Assembly (NCBI GenBank): GCA_022605955.1 | Contig: JAKCOZ010000003.1 | Location: 52,576,179 to 52,640,178, forward strand | Direction: 5' to 3' | Source of the DNA: Rallus limicola | Lineage: Eukaryota > Chordata > Aves > Gruiformes > Rallidae | DNA length: 64,000 nt | Part shown: positions 38,462 to 48,049 of the stretch, in pieces | Numbering within the stretch: position 1 is the first letter of the stretch | How the letters are laid out: every line of letters begins with the position of its first letter | Notes under the pieces: model-generated | The model's input: the letters and a program-made list of their open reading frames with translations, nothing else | What the model was told of the DNA's origin: nothing | The model's database searches: none | Translations under genes and position numbers: made by a program

Positions 38462-38587
38462 GTTGTGTATGTGTCTGACTTCTTCAAAGCCAGGGGATGT
38501 ACATTTCAGCCGAAGGAAGATTCTCACACAACCCTACATGAGACTCCAACAAATGGAAATCACTTTGGCAGCAATCATCAACCCTGA
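38462..38587 (+). CDS. PLPP1: PLPP1 exon 6, C-terminus and stop
   Basis: The last coding exon holds 41 codons and a TGA at 38585-38587. It finishes the sixth membrane segment (VVYVSDFF) and encodes the short cytosolic tail. The tail keeps the conserved [12 protein letters not shown] block and the NHQP end of mammalian PLPP1. The stretch between them and the membrane ([10 protein letters not shown]) is diverged and one residue shorter than in human. With 20 residues from exon 1 the canonical protein would be 283 residues, against 284 in human. Confidence 0.97.
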   Translation, partial: VVYVSDFFKARGCTFQPKEDSHTTLHETPTNGNHFGSNHQP

Positions 38588-38812
38588 AGGCTGACCCACC
38601 TCACCTGTCTTGCTTGCTGAAAGAAAAACAGTCTCCCAAGTATAACTATGTAATATAAGTAAATGCCTTTAAGGGACTGCTGCTGCTCTTGGATGCTCAC
38701 CTTACCTGTATATAGTAACACCTGTCACAGTTATTGTATACCTAAACTTCAAACTCCTGTTGGTTCAGGCTTTTGCTTACAAGAAAAAAAGCAGCTATTC
38801 AAATTGTAAATT

Positions 38813-38818
38813 TTTATT
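38813..38818 (-). promoter_or_regulatory. MTREX: poly(A) signal AATAAA, MTREX
   Basis: The plus strand reads TTTATT, so the minus strand carries the canonical AATAAA about 160 nt past the MTREX stop. Cleavage would fall near 38790-38803, inside the PLPP1 3' UTR. Confidence 0.7.
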
Positions 38819-38898
38819 GAAAACAATATAACAGTTATATTACATACACTGCTGTTTGTACATGCCTTGTTGAAACAACTGTGGTTTAAATACACACC

Positions 38899-38904
38899 AT
38901 TAAA
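38899..38904 (+). promoter_or_regulatory. PLPP1: poly(A) signal ATTAAA, PLPP1
   Basis: The common variant signal ATTAAA lies 312 nt past the stop codon. It is the best candidate I see before the MTREX coding end on the other strand, which makes it the likely site of PLPP1 3' processing. Longer 3' ends running into MTREX cannot be excluded. Confidence 0.6.
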
Positions 38905-38976
38905 GGAAATAATGACTTGAGCTGATGCCTTGTTCCATACTGTGTCTCTAGTACTGTTTTTAGAAGATGCCTTCTG

Positions 38977-39029
38977 TTACAGGTAAAGGCTTGCAGCAAA
39001 CACAATATCTCTCTTGATTTTTGTAATCC
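38977..39029 (-). CDS. MTREX: MTREX last exon, C-terminus and stop
   Basis: This exon completes a split Gly and encodes ITKIKRDIVFAASLYL and TAA (about residues 1027-1042), the final helix of the DSHCT domain. The C-terminal SLYL is the same as in mammalian MTREX. The acceptor on the minus strand is CCTTTTTACCAG. MTREX is the helicase that unwinds and feeds RNA to the nuclear exosome in the TRAMP, NEXT and PAXT assemblies and in pre-rRNA processing. Confidence 0.97.
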
Positions 39030-39391
39030 CTGGTAAAAAGGAAAACCATGTCAATATCCCTCGGTCATAACTGACACAATCACCAGTTACAGTGCAATTT
39101 CAGGCATGTAATGCTTTGCAGGAAGTGCTATGAGTATTAAACAGAAGTCACTCTACAGCCATCTTCAGTCACAAACCTGGTTAAACTGGCCGTTTGCATC
39201 AACACCCTACTGCTTTAGGTCAGACTCTGTAACACAGATGTTACGTGGTAAAATAGCAATGATGTGGTTTACCATCACTGGTGATGTCTGCATCACCAAA
39301 CTACTCAAACAGACCCTGCCTCTATCTGCATGCCTCCCTCCTCCCCCCTTTACTTCTAGAATTACTTCCAACCTGGAAGTGAAATACATAC

Positions 39392-39496
39392 CCTCTGCGA
39401 ACTTATTTTCCAGCTCTGTGTTTCCAATGGCTTTTGCAGCCTGGCACATCTGCCGAAGCAACTCCTCCAGCCTTCTCATGCAGCGGATTATGCTAC
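39392..39496 (-). CDS. MTREX: MTREX exon, DSHCT domain (residues about 992-1025)
   Basis: The 105-nt exon reads SIIRCMRRLEELLRQMCQAA, then KAIGNTELENKFAE, with split Gly codons at both ends. It forms helices of the C-terminal DSHCT bundle, which packs on the helicase core and contacts RNA leaving it. The donor is G|GTATGT and the acceptor TTACTGTCTTTATACAG. The residues shown are the same as in human MTREX as far as I can recall it. Confidence 0.98.
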
Positions 39497-42400
39497 CTGT
39501 ATAAAGACAGTAAGGGAAAATTCTGTATCCCCTCCCATGTCCTCACAGGACTTGAGCCCACTGTGGGCCAAAGCAGTAGTTCCTTCTTCACCCATATCAT
39601 TTATCTAGCAGCCAAGGATGAGAACAGGCATGTATGTTTTAAACATGAACCAAGTCCAACAGTGAATGTATCCATTAGGCATTTCCTTGAAGCTATCTCC
39701 AAATACATGTTCTTGTTTTCTTTTACACTCTTCACAAGTATTTAGTATTTCTTAGAATTTTAGTAAATCCTGGTGGAGTTTTCTTGAAAGTATTTGTTAA
39801 GACTTCTTTCAATAAACAAACAGGCTTGGGGATTCACAAGTTTGCTGCTTTGAAAACCACCACTATTTTTAGTTCTTGACAGCCCTTAGTTCTTCAGTTG
39901 GCAGAGCCAACTTTATTACTCCAATGCCACTCAACAGCCTGTGGAGCACACTGTCTCTCACCTACATGTTTACACATACAAGCTCCTAAACTGCAACTCA
40001 GAGCCCACTGTAGCCCATTACACATTCTTCTCCTCTAATGTAACATGAAGATGTTGAAAGGGCTGGAGCAAGAAGAGAAGGCTACAAAGACACTTTATAG
40101 CTGCCTTCCAGTGTCTGAAGGGGCCTATAGGAAAGCTGGGGGAACAGTTTTAGTAGGCCTTGTAGCTGCCAGACAATGTGTCATGTTTTTAAACAAGAAA
40201 AGGGTAAATTCAGACTAGATAATAGGGAAATTTTTTTACTCTTAGAGTGGTGAAACACTGGAATGGGCTGCCCAGAGAGGCTGGAGATGCCAAAACAAGC
40301 CAATGGCAGGCAGCCCCCAGCATGGCTGCTGCACTGTGGCAGGCCTGGCTCAGCGCTCAAAGTCCTGCTCAAGACAAGACACAAGACCAGTCCTGACAAC
40401 TGTCCCAAGGCATGCATTTACAGCAGCATACCTGGGGCATGTACTTCTTTTGTGCATGAAAGAGCATTTTAATGATTTCTGGAATAAAATACTATTAAAT
40501 TTACTTATTTGTTCCATTTATATTTTTTTTTTACTCTTTGAAATGAACTGAAACTGTATATACTTCCACAAACCAGTCAATCCACAATTGATTAATGCAG
40601 GATACGTAGCTCAGTTTACCATTCTTTTACCTACAGCCTTAAAAAGCTTCTCTAATTTCTATTTCTGCCCACCACAGATATTTCAGCTTACTGACCACTC
40701 ACTGTCACTAGCCAGTGAACAGTGCTTTTATCTGAGGCACCACTCCAGCACTTGGAGCAGTCAGGCTTATTTGAAAAGGCAGACATTTACTTACCACAGC
40801 TACAAACTTTCACACTACTCACTCATAACCACACCTAAAAGGAGTTTCAGATTCATGAACATCAATACCAAAAAACCAGCAGACCACCATTTATCTTCAG
40901 GCACCTGAGAGTGGCTGCATGCCCTGAACCTAGTTTTCTGTCTATAACAGTGCTGCTAGTGCCTGTTAGCCCGTATGACAGGACAGAGCTGAGCGCTGGT
41001 CTCTCAAGAGCAGCACACTCTTCCAGATATCAGAGCTTTAAAAAGCTCTGGGGTTGGGCAGTGTGTGATGAAAAACCAGTTTAAAAGAAGCAGTGGCTTC
41101 TGGTGCACTCTCCAGTGGTGGGACAGTTGTCTGCCTACTTCCTAAAACTGCGCAACAGTGACGTCGGGACTCCCTGTATTAGCAGCAACTCATCATTGCT
41201 AGTTCCACATTGCCCAAAAGGCAATCAGGAAAACACACCTCCTGTTTGCCATTATGCTGTGCCCCACGGTAACGAACTGCACTGAAATTAAGTCAGGAAG
41301 CAGTAATACTCAGAATTAAAACTTGCACTTTCAATCAAAAAACAGACCCTGTGGGGTTCCGTTTGTGTGTTGCTTGGTTTGTGTGTTTGGAGGCATGGTT
41401 TCATTTTGGTTTTTCCTGAATTTTTGTTCCTAATTTCTCTGAAATCCCTGCAGTGACTTGGCTAGCCAGGGCATGGAGCAACACCACGCTGCGGTTAAGG
41501 TAAGCGTAACCCACAGCAGACAGACGTCCGAAGTGCTGTCCCTCCTTTGGGACAACGCATAGAGAAACTGCCTATTGAAAGTTAAGGGTAGGAATCGTGC
41601 ATCACCCCCTGCCAAAAAAGTCTGACTTAATAGACCCGTAAGACCTAACTTTGAGGGAGCTAGCACTGTGGCCTGGGACAAAGCTGACCAGCGAGCCTGA
41701 GCCCCAACACAGTAAATGGAAACATCACTGCCTTGTGTAGTCCCAGCCAACCTAAGAACATAAACCTGCTACTGCTTCTCCTCCTGTGTGCTCAGAGCAC
41801 CTCTGCAGCAGGTGTAGGGCTCAGACACTCCCTGCAATGGGGGAATCTGCTGAATGCAGTACCAGAGACTGCCAGGACTCCTGCTGCTCGCAGGCAGCCC
41901 TGCTGTAGAAGCTTCTGCACTGGGTTATACAAGGGCATGAATTCCTTCGTTTTAAGGGCTCCAGTCTGCAACTCTCTATGCACAAACAAGCAAGCAACGT
42001 TTGAGAGAGGCAAGACCATGGTGACAGCAAAAACTTCAAAAAGGATTTTCAAATATCAGTCATAACAGCCAAATCAATCCAGGGGGCACATTACATCCAG
42101 GCTTTTCAAATATCTGCACTGTGCTGCTGTGATGAATCAACCAAAACAGAGACTTGGTTACCACCTCTCACTTCCGACATGGTTAAAAACATCAGAAGCA
42201 ACCTTTAGCTTACCAAGTAAACAGAACACTGACCTGTAAAGAGGACAAGCACAAGAGCTGTACTTCTTAATGGCAAGCCTCTGGACCATGGTATTTTTCT
42301 CTTTAACTAGCATCAGTGTGTTATCTATTGTGCCACACCGATTTCCGAGCTTTACAGAACATTTTTAAAATCTAGGGATAGCCCTTTTAAAAACCTTTCT

Positions 42401-42579
42401 ACAGATTCTAAATACAGTTTATCTGTAACTTAACATATATATTGAACACTTTTTTCCCCACGTAGTTTCAGCTGTGCAGACACTTGTGTACATCTGACTT
42501 AATAATTTTTGTGATCTAATGTGATTCTGTGTAATGAATCACCACCTCACACCTCTTAAGGAAGAGCTGATTAACATAC
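39497..42579 (-). other. MTREX: MTREX intron with CR1 fragment
   Basis: A 3.1-kb intron. A CR1 fragment lies at about 40055-40300, antisense to MTREX. The remainder, including a GC-richer patch at 41440-41760, contains nothing I can name. Open frames on both strands lack family features. Confidence 0.8.
40055..40300 (+). mobile_element. CR1 LINE fragment
   Basis: Sense-strand CR1 sequence near the 3' end of the element: GAAGGGGCCTATAGGAAAGC, then AAATTCAGACTAGATAATAG, then GGCTGCCCAGAGAGGCTG. This is the region encoding the end of ORF2, with several frame-breaking changes. The typical 3' tail is not evident, so the end is diverged or lost. It is inserted antisense to MTREX. Confidence 0.8.
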
Positions 42580-42742
42580 CCTCAAAGACATCGGTCATTT
42601 TGCAGATGTGAGCAAAGTTAGCTCCATTTGCCCACGTGTACACAACATCCATGAGGTTGGGCTTGAAAGAATTTAAGTAGTTTTCTTCATCAATTTCCAG
42701 TTTTCCTTCCGCTGACACCTTGGCGATTCTTTTTGCACACTC
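42580..42742 (-). CDS. MTREX: MTREX exon, DSHCT domain (residues about 937-990)
   Basis: This 163-nt exon has 54 codons and one base of a split Gly. It begins ECAKRIAKVSAEGKLEIDEE and ends FAHICKMTDVFE. It belongs to the C-terminal helical domain. The stretch MDVVYTWANGANF differs only at a few positions from the mammalian form. The donor is G|GTATGT; the acceptor (TTTTATTTTAAAG) is T-rich. Confidence 0.97.
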
Positions 42743-43140
42743 CTTTAAAATAAAATAGTTTAAATTTTTAATGTGTTCAAACAGATTGTTTAACCATATT
42801 ATTAGGTGTATATTATTAGGTACTGCATAGAGGATGAGGTTTCCTTTATAGTGTGAAATTATTCTGAAACAGAAAGTAAACTATGTTTACATAATGACTG
42901 CCTGCATGAGAAACTTATAGGTTATAAAACCACAGCGAAGTTTTTAAAGTCATGTTCTAAATTAGCATGCATAAAGGTTTCCTGCAAACGAGATAACCCG
43001 TTATCACACACTGCAAAACCACACACAGTGCCACAGAAATTCACTAATGATCCAAAATCAAGTCTTCCCCTCGGGCTGATGACCCTGTTCTCATGTTAAC
43101 GTTACCCCTGCCTGAGCTCTGGTTCCTGAGGGACAGATAC

Positions 43141-43197
43141 CTGCATTTGCCGGAGTGGTCCTGCCAGCTGCTCCGTCAACTTTGGCATTTCACTGGA
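43141..43197 (-). CDS. MTREX: MTREX exon, DSHCT domain (residues about 918-936)
   Basis: A small in-frame exon of 57 nt, SSEMPKLTEQLAGPLRQMQ, phase 0 on both sides. The acceptor is TCTGTCTTTTTCAG and the donor GTATCT. A CR1 fragment begins about 20 nt upstream of it in the sense of transcription, so the branch point probably lies in or next to CR1 sequence. Skipping would remove 19 residues without a frameshift. Confidence 0.96.
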
Positions 43198-43216
43198 CTG
43201 AAAAAGACAGAGAACA

Positions 43217-43350
43217 CTTTGGTTTGGAAATGACCTCCAAGCTCATCTAGTCCCAACCCCCTGCCATGGGCAGGGACACCATCCACCAGCTCAGGGTGCC
43301 CAAAGCCCCATCCAGCCTGGCCTTGAACATGGCCAGGGAGGGGACAAAAG
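43217..43350 (-). mobile_element. CR1 LINE 3' fragment next to an exon
   Basis: Reverse-oriented CR1 3' region: GGTTTGGAAATGACCTCCAA, CCCCTGCCATGGGCAGGGAC, then CCCCATCCAGCCTGGCCTTG. These are standard CR1 blocks. Its 3' terminus lies about 20 nt from the acceptor of the MTREX exon at 43141-43197. Confidence 0.9.
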
Positions 43351-43420
43351 CTCAAGCATTCCCATACATTTGCTCTACACCAAATTAAATGTAAGAACAG
43401 AAGTTCCATGTGTGTTAGTG

Positions 43421-43645
43421 CCATCACAGAACGGTGGGGACAGTAAGGGATCTCAGGAGATCACCCAATCCAACCCTTTACTAAAGCAGAGTCACCTAAG
43501 GCAGGCTGCACAGGCAGGTCTTGAATCTCCCCAGAGGAGGAGACTCCACAGCCTCTCTGGGCAGCCTGTGCCACCAGCACTCTGCCTCCTCAAGCACAGT
43601 TTTTCCTCACGTTCAGATGGAACTTCCTGTGTTCCAGAATTATCC
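43421..43645 (-). mobile_element. CR1 LINE 3' fragment
   Basis: A second reverse-oriented CR1 copy of a different subfamily type: ATCACAGAACGGTGGGGACA at its 3' end, then CAATCCAACCC, a GAGACTCCACAGCCTCTCTG block, and AAGCACAGTTTTTCCTCACG. It shares its ORF2-end sequence with the copy at 63.3-63.75 kb. Confidence 0.9.
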
Positions 43646-44669
43646 ATCTTGAATTATTCCCATGACTTCTTGAGTTATCAAACATGAAAATATACTGAAT
43701 TCCTCAATTATCTGCTCCTCAAAGAAATCTTTCTCTACAGTATGCCCGTAGTATGAGAAAAGTGCCTATTTTCTGAATAACTTGCAAAATTCCGCCAAAA
43801 TGCCAATCATTTACTACTTTAACTGTTAGAAGCATTTATTGAAGATTATAAAAAGCAAATGCTTTTAGTAACTTGAGTATCAGTGATTACATATGAAAAA
43901 TATGCCTATTCAAATACAGCAACATTTTAATGTGCTACTTGTTTAGATCCACATACTATTGCCAAGTGAACCACGTTATTCTAACAATGGGCTACCATGG
44001 CATCCCTTCTACAAACAAACATCATTAACCAACATCTGCTGCTAATGTGCTGTCGCAGCATTTAGAGTCAGACCGAGTGATACATCTTGCTAGCTATCTG
44101 CAGTAGTATTTCACATGGAAGTTCATTTTTATTGTTACCTTCCTGATGATGTTAAACTTCTATACTGCTTGTAGGTGGGGAAAATATGGCATCTGGTATT
44201 AATTGACCGTGGTTTTGCTTTTAATAGCATACGGTCTCTTTTAGCAGTTCTTCTGGTGTGAGGTCCATGGGGTACTGCCACTTCCATCAACAGGTCACGG
44301 GTGCTGTTCAAGTGACGTAACACGGGCATCATTCCACACCACAAATGATGTGTGTGTGCACACATGCACAAACACAAGCACGGATGCTGAGAATCTATTA
44401 ACGCTGCTTCACTGCACGAGGAGGAAGCAGCTGCTGATCCGTTACAAGGACTGAACTTTACACAGCCTTCAGCGTGTCACTCAGGAGGAAAAAGGCTTTA
44501 GCACTGAAGCTGCAAATACTTTTGGTCAGTTCACTGGGAGTTATGTCAAACACCTTAGGAAAGGGTAAAAATGTGCAATGGGTTGTGCTGTTATGACCAA
44601 TTTCTGGAACTGAATTATAAACAGTACTGTTGGTAGGTCTAAAATTAATGAATTGAAGAAGTAACTCAC

Positions 44670-44775
44670 ATTCTCTTGAAACACAAAACAGCTTAGGAGC
44701 GCCGTTGCCTGTTCTGCAGATAAGTCATTGAAGATACCATTAAACATCATTTCTGTCAGGAGCAGTTCATCAGCA
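44670..44775 (-). CDS. MTREX: MTREX exon, DSHCT domain (residues about 883-917)
   Basis: This 106-nt exon completes a split Ser and encodes [20 protein letters not shown] and [15 protein letters not shown]. It is part of the DSHCT domain and conserved nearly residue for residue; Ile replaces the Leu of human MTREX in FNGIFND. The donor is GTGAGT and the acceptor TCTTTATTTTAG. Confidence 0.98.
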
Positions 44776-46124
44776 CTAAAATAAAGAGAAGGAAGCTCAG
44801 TGCAAAGTGTTATTGAAATGCAATTTTAAAATTAATTACTACTAATCAGTTTGGTGAAGCAAGTGGATACAGGTAAGAAACAAGAGCTATTTGCGGGTTT
44901 TTTTACAGGAACAGCAAATACTAAAATACTTGCTGTCTAAGGGGGATGCTCATTAGTAAGAGAGACGGTGTTTTGAAGAAAATAAAAGCTCTTACTGAAC
45001 CACAAAGAATTTCTGATTGTTCATAAAAGCTAACATTAATAGATGGTTTAGTCAGTGTTTACCAAACAGGACATCAAAAGATTGAAAAGAACCATCGAGT
45101 TAGGGAACTTATGAAAACGACTAAACATAGTAACCTGCTATTTCTGAGAAAAGACTTAACTGGGTATTTCCTATATACTGAAAAGGAGAACAATCTTGCT
45201 TCAATTTACTTGTAAAATAAAGACTTAATCATGAACTATAGAAGGAAGTGCATGATGTATGTACAAAATCCAACCATACTATTTGGATAAACCACCACAT
45301 TTCTTACAAAATTACACATTTAATTTTGGAGTTTCAGACAAATGCATAGGATGGGGGAAAAAAGGTAGATTTTAAAACGAAGTGTAACTCATCAGCAAAC
45401 AATTCCTGAAAGTCAGGAAGATGATAAAATGCTGATTCTGCTTCCTCATGTGCTAACAAATTTTGCAGGGAAAAAAAAGGTATTAGATATCAAACACAGG
45501 CAGCATCTTTCGAACTATCTATAAAGCAAGGACTACAGTGGTCACTGTAACCTTTAGAAATACACAATTCTACCAAAACCTGAGTTATATGCTTAAGTAT
45601 TAAAGTCTGCTTTGTGACTTTCAGTGGAATCTTTGCAATAGTTTTCAATATGCATGCACCTGCTAAATGTATCACAGTGAAACGCATCACTTCCATAGTG
45701 ATTCAAAACGTGTCAGTGACTCTGTAATTGCTGACAATCACCATTACACCCTTGTTTGCAAGTGGTTCTCTACGAAGAGTCCAGGGAAATGGAGCCACAG
45801 AAATTGAGACCATCCACTTATGCAATGTAATGTGCAGTATTAAATGAAAACACACATGACTTCCTATGCTGTATAAGAAAATAGCAACTGCTTTGGTGTT
45901 TTCAAGTCCACATTTTAGCTTTAAAGTCTGGTGTATTTTGTCCTCAAGTTGCCATCTTTACTGCTTCAGTTGGGGTATTCCCCTCATGACACAGATCACA
46001 TGTCTGAGGAATCTTTATTGTAATGGTCTCAGATATTTAAAATATACACTTGACACACCAAGGTCAGCAAGGACAGTAAAGCGTGCCTTCATGAGAATAA
46101 TGACTTTGCACAGAAACCAAGTAC
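44776..46124 (-). other. MTREX: MTREX intron
   Basis: A 1.35-kb AT-rich intron in which I see no repeat family, RNA gene or coding segment. Confidence 0.85.
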
Positions 46125-46288
46125 CTGCTGATTTCACAAGCAACCCGTCCTTTCATCTCAATGACGTCTGAAGATGTGGCAAACCCCAGCCTTCTCAAAA
46201 CACGCTTGCGGCATTTGAGTTCATCCATTTGTAAGACAGTTCTGGCTTTTTTCAGTTCTCGCTTTGCTGCTTTAATATCCACAGCAAT
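46125..46288 (-). CDS. MTREX: MTREX exon, arch stalk to DSHCT (residues about 828-881)
   Basis: The 164-nt exon has 54 codons plus AG of a split Ser. It opens [20 protein letters not shown], a basic helix of the arch stalk, and runs through [20 protein letters not shown] and [14 protein letters not shown] at the start of the DSHCT domain. The acceptor is GC-rich (CGTGATGCCCCAG) with a poor pyrimidine tract and the donor is GTACTT, so both splice sites look weak. Confidence 0.98.
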
Positions 46289-47357
46289 CTGGGGCATCAC
46301 GAGGACAGAAATTACATGTTGCTGGTTTAATAGGTGCAACTGCTTTACAGACAATGTTTAATTTACATAAAGGCCTCAGAACGATGATCTATAGACATAC
46401 TAGCTGACTCATCTAACTCTACTGAAGAGGAAGGTCAGTAATAAATTTAAAAAGAAAGAAGAAAAAAAACAACAACAACAAAAAAAAAGAACCCATTCAA
46501 ACAAAAGAAGCTGACAAGTTGGGAAAGCTAAGCTTTTTACCCAGAGCAGGGAGAAAAAAACCAACCAGCTTACACCAGAAAAAGCAAAATAAATCTTTGG
46601 TTGAGAAACGGGCACTCATCACCTGTGATCTGCCCTAAGTCTCAACTAACCAATGACTCAAATCATATGCAACACAGAGGCATTACTTCCTGCTATTTCC
46701 TAGAGCTTCTCCATTGTCCATTAGTTTATCACAGTCACTGTCAACGACAGTGGGAGCACAGTGCAGACGCCCTCAGATTAGCCTGCCTGCAGTATCAGCT
46801 CTTGCCACATGCAATTTCATGCTGCCCATTCCAGAGCTATCTCACTGCTTCTCCAGTGACTCCTGGAGAACCTGTTTTCCAGAGCAGCACAGACACAGGA
46901 CAGCTGGTTTTGTGCACCAGTTTCAGCCTAGCAGGGTACGACTGCACAAAGCAAGTGTACTGCTTCCAAGCTGGGAGTCAGCTCAGGAAGCAGCAGCACA
47001 GTGACTTCTATGGTACACTCCCCAAACTACAAGCCACATCAATTCAACTTAGTGTATTAAAAATTACCAGTTTCAATTATCTGTGAAGACTGTACCTACA
47101 TCATATTGTGCTGTGCCTAATTGTGAAAAACACTGTAGTGACACCTCTGCAACTTTTTAATCCCTGATGACTTTTTCTGAAGACTTTTCAGATGTACTTC
47201 CCATCTGTCTCAATCAAGGGCATACCAGTGACTCAGTAGTTCTACTGTATTTGAAAAGTATTATTTTGGCTTATGGATTTAAAAAGTATTATTTGGGCTT
47301 TACAAATAAAAAGAAAAGCAACTAAAGAAAGAACTTCTACTATCTCTATTTTTTTAC
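46289..47357 (-). other. MTREX: MTREX intron with direct repeat copy 1
   Basis: A 1.07-kb intron. Its 5' end carries copy 1 of the 77-bp direct repeat (47256-47332), and an A-rich low-complexity stretch lies at about 46448-46490. A 161-codon open frame on the plus strand (46601-47086) has no recognisable family and is judged a chance frame. Confidence 0.8.
47256..47332. repeat. 77-bp perfect direct repeat, copy 1
   Basis: Identical over 77 bp to 47777-47853 by base-by-base reading; the bases just outside differ. Inside, AAGTATTATTTTGGCTT recurs 28 bp later as AAGTATTATTTGGGCTT, so the unit itself has an older internal duplication. Copy 1 lies 25 bp past the donor of the MTREX exon at 47358-47546. 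Confidence 0.95.
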
Positions 47358-47546
47358 CTGTGCTTTTTTTTCACAAAGTTTGTATACGGTTTCCAAGTTG
47401 GGATCATTGTGAAGAGGATGTGAATACATCCTATGCTCAAATGCCTCCACTTTTTGGATTACTTTTTTGAGTCCTTGATCTTTGATGCCCATGTCATCAA
47501 TAGGGTCTAGTAATGGCACTCCATCAGGAAATCGCTTCTGTACTTC
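47358..47546 (-). CDS. MTREX: MTREX exon, arch domain (residues about 765-827)
   Basis: An in-frame exon of 189 nt and 63 codons, phase 0 at both ends. It begins EVQKRFPDGVPLLDPIDDMG and ends ETVYKLCEKKAQ, the end of the KOW insertion and the descending arch stalk. The donor GTAAAAAAAT is weak. The exon sits between two identical 77-bp direct repeats, so recombination between them would delete it cleanly and in frame. Confidence 0.98.
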
Positions 47547-47938
47547 CTACAACAACAAAAAAATTACAATTTATTTTAAGATTAGTAGCAGTAAAATAAA
47601 CTACACTTGTACAAATCATCTGTCTCAACTATATGGACATAGAAGGCAGTACTCTAAGTTAGTGATGCAAAGTTTCAGCAGTTTTCAGAATCACTTTAAT
47701 AGGAGAAACAACTGATACAACTGATACACATCATGGCTTCCAAGCCCTTTTAAGGGTAAGGCTGAAGATGTGACAGAAGTATTATTTTGGCTTATGGATT
47801 TAAAAAGTATTATTTGGGCTTTACAAATAAAAAGAAAAGCAACTAAAGAAAGACAACTTTCTTTAGGAGAAGTTGTCCTGGGTTCAAGAGTACCTCACTA
47901 CTCAGAGTGGAGAGCCTGCACAGCTTAGTGGGACTTAC
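47547..47938 (-). other. MTREX: MTREX intron with direct repeat copy 2
   Basis: A 392-bp intron whose middle is copy 2 of the 77-bp repeat. In the transcribed sense the repeat includes pyrimidine-rich sequence ending in AG, so it offers a decoy acceptor ahead of the true one. Confidence 0.85.
47777..47853. repeat. 77-bp perfect direct repeat, copy 2
   Basis: Second copy, offset by 521 bp from 47256-47332 and in the same orientation. No target-site duplication or mobile-element end is visible around either copy. Confidence 0.95.
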
Positions 47939-48049
47939 TTGTATAGATTTTAACACACTTTGCCTGTTGTCAATAGGTCTCAGGTCTTTTGGTATGTAAA
48001 GTCGGACACTGCTGATAGCTGAGAGAAGATGTACCAAAACAGGAACAAC
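47939..48049 (-). CDS. MTREX: MTREX exon, KOW/arch domain (residues about 728-764)
   Basis: The exon encodes 37 residues, VVPVLVHLLSAISSVRLYIP and KDLRPIDNRQSVLKSIQ, phase 0 at both ends. It is part of the KOW head of the arch, which in human MTREX docks the arch-interacting motifs of NVL and NOP53. Arg at about 743 in SSVRLY corresponds to the human residue reported to be central to that binding, and it is present. The donor is GTAAGT and the acceptor TCTCTTTAATAG. Confidence 0.97.

Larger units (their letters stand above)
38588..38920 (+). other. PLPP1: PLPP1 3' UTR (predicted)
   Basis: The untranslated region runs from the TGA to about 15-20 nt past the ATTAAA at 38899, giving about 330 nt. 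The end is inferred from the signal and a GT-rich downstream stretch (TTGTTCCATACTGTGTCT). It overlaps the predicted MTREX 3' UTR on the other strand. Confidence 0.65.
38800..38976 (-). other. MTREX: MTREX 3' UTR (predicted)
   Basis: A short 3' UTR of about 175 nt, delimited by the stop codon and the AATAAA at 38818. About two thirds of it lies opposite the PLPP1 3' UTR. Confidence 0.6.
43198..44669 (-). other. MTREX: MTREX intron with two CR1 fragments
   Basis: A 1.5-kb intron with two CR1 fragments, both in the transcribed orientation, packed against its 3' splice site. The rest (43650-44669) has no recognisable feature apart from a short CA-rich patch near 44350. Confidence 0.85.

Noticed and set aside
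46601..47086. 161-codon open frame on the plus strand within an MTREX intron
   Set aside because: No recognisable motif, antisense to MTREX, no poly(A) signal or promoter pattern tied to it. Treated as chance.
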